Part shown: positions 6,401 through 6,464 of the stretch, one piece after another
How positions within the stretch are numbered: the stretch's first letter is position 1
Layout: each line of letters begins with the position of its first letter
From: an uncultured Eubacteriales bacterium
GTDB lineage: Bacteria > Bacillota > Clostridia > Christensenellales > Borkfalkiaceae
Direction: 5' to 3'
Assembly (NCBI GenBank): GCA_949745625.1
Contig: CATJZR010000043.1
Location: 1 to 6,464, forward strand
Length of the DNA: 6,464 nucleotides
The notes under the pieces: model-generated
Database searches by the model: none
The model's input: only the letters and a program-made list of their open reading frames with translations
Told to the model about the DNA's origin: nothing
Position numbers and translations under genes: made by a program

Positions 6401-6428
6401 AAAATTTTTAAAAAAATTTTAAAATTTT
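6396..6428. repeat. Alternating A and T tracts
   Basis: After the terminator the sequence consists only of runs of T and A (4 to 7 bases each) for about 32 bases. It contains the repeated unit TTTTAAAATTTT. No gene is visible from here to the window end. Such DNA is often bent or easily melted, but no function can be assigned. Confidence 0.5.
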
Positions 6429-6464
6429 GTCACGAAATCGCTTTAAAATTTACTCTTTGATTAA

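Noticed and set aside
1..6464. tRNA, rRNA, CRISPR array, insertion sequence or riboswitch
   Set aside because: No cloverleaf, spaced repeats, transposase or terminal inverted repeats, or recognisable aptamer were seen; the intergenic gaps are too short for most of these.

Overview
The window looks like a piece of an anaerobic Bacillota (clostridial) chromosome. The main reason is a three-gene set, hydC-hydB-hydA, for a trimeric NAD-linked [FeFe] hydrogenase. A small Gram-positive-style XRE regulator and exported proteins with Gram-positive signal peptides agree with this. The organism cannot be named from the sequence. All five complete genes and the one partial gene read on the + strand, and no stretch longer than 300 bases lacks a gene.

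Region 1 (1-4073) is the 3' part of a GC-rich hydrogenase operon with 4 nt and 12 nt gaps between genes. HydC (5' end cut off by the window) carries a thioredoxin-like [2Fe-2S] centre. HydB carries an N-terminal [2Fe-2S] domain, the FMN/NAD(H) module, an N3-type [4Fe-4S] centre and a C-terminal 2x[4Fe-4S] ferredoxin domain. HydA is the H-cluster catalytic subunit with a full N-terminal relay of Fe-S clusters. Together they would pass electrons between H2, NAD(H) and probably ferredoxin, as in electron-bifurcating HydABC enzymes. The cluster ligands and CpI-type proton-path residues are all present, but the normally conserved Met of the P2 motif (CpI M353) is Ile. A hairpin terminator closes the operon. 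The operon promoter and the maturases HydE, HydF and HydG are not in the window.

Region 2 (4116-4680) is a single XRE regulator gene. The protein has an N-terminal helix-turn-helix and two C-terminal transmembrane segments. Its promoter is near consensus and lies so close to the ATG that the transcript is predicted to be leaderless.

Region 3 (4681-6464) is a two-gene unit with its own promoter. The first gene is very AT-rich and encodes a secreted protein with a putative papain-like Cys/His core and a C-terminal Cys/His-rich tail. The second starts inside the stop codon of the first (ATGA overlap) and encodes a small putative lipoprotein of unknown function. A strong hairpin, able to terminate in both directions, and a block of alternating A and T tracts end the window. 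The pairing of membrane-anchored regulator, exported enzyme-like protein and coupled lipoprotein is the least familiar part and the best candidate for an undescribed accessory system.
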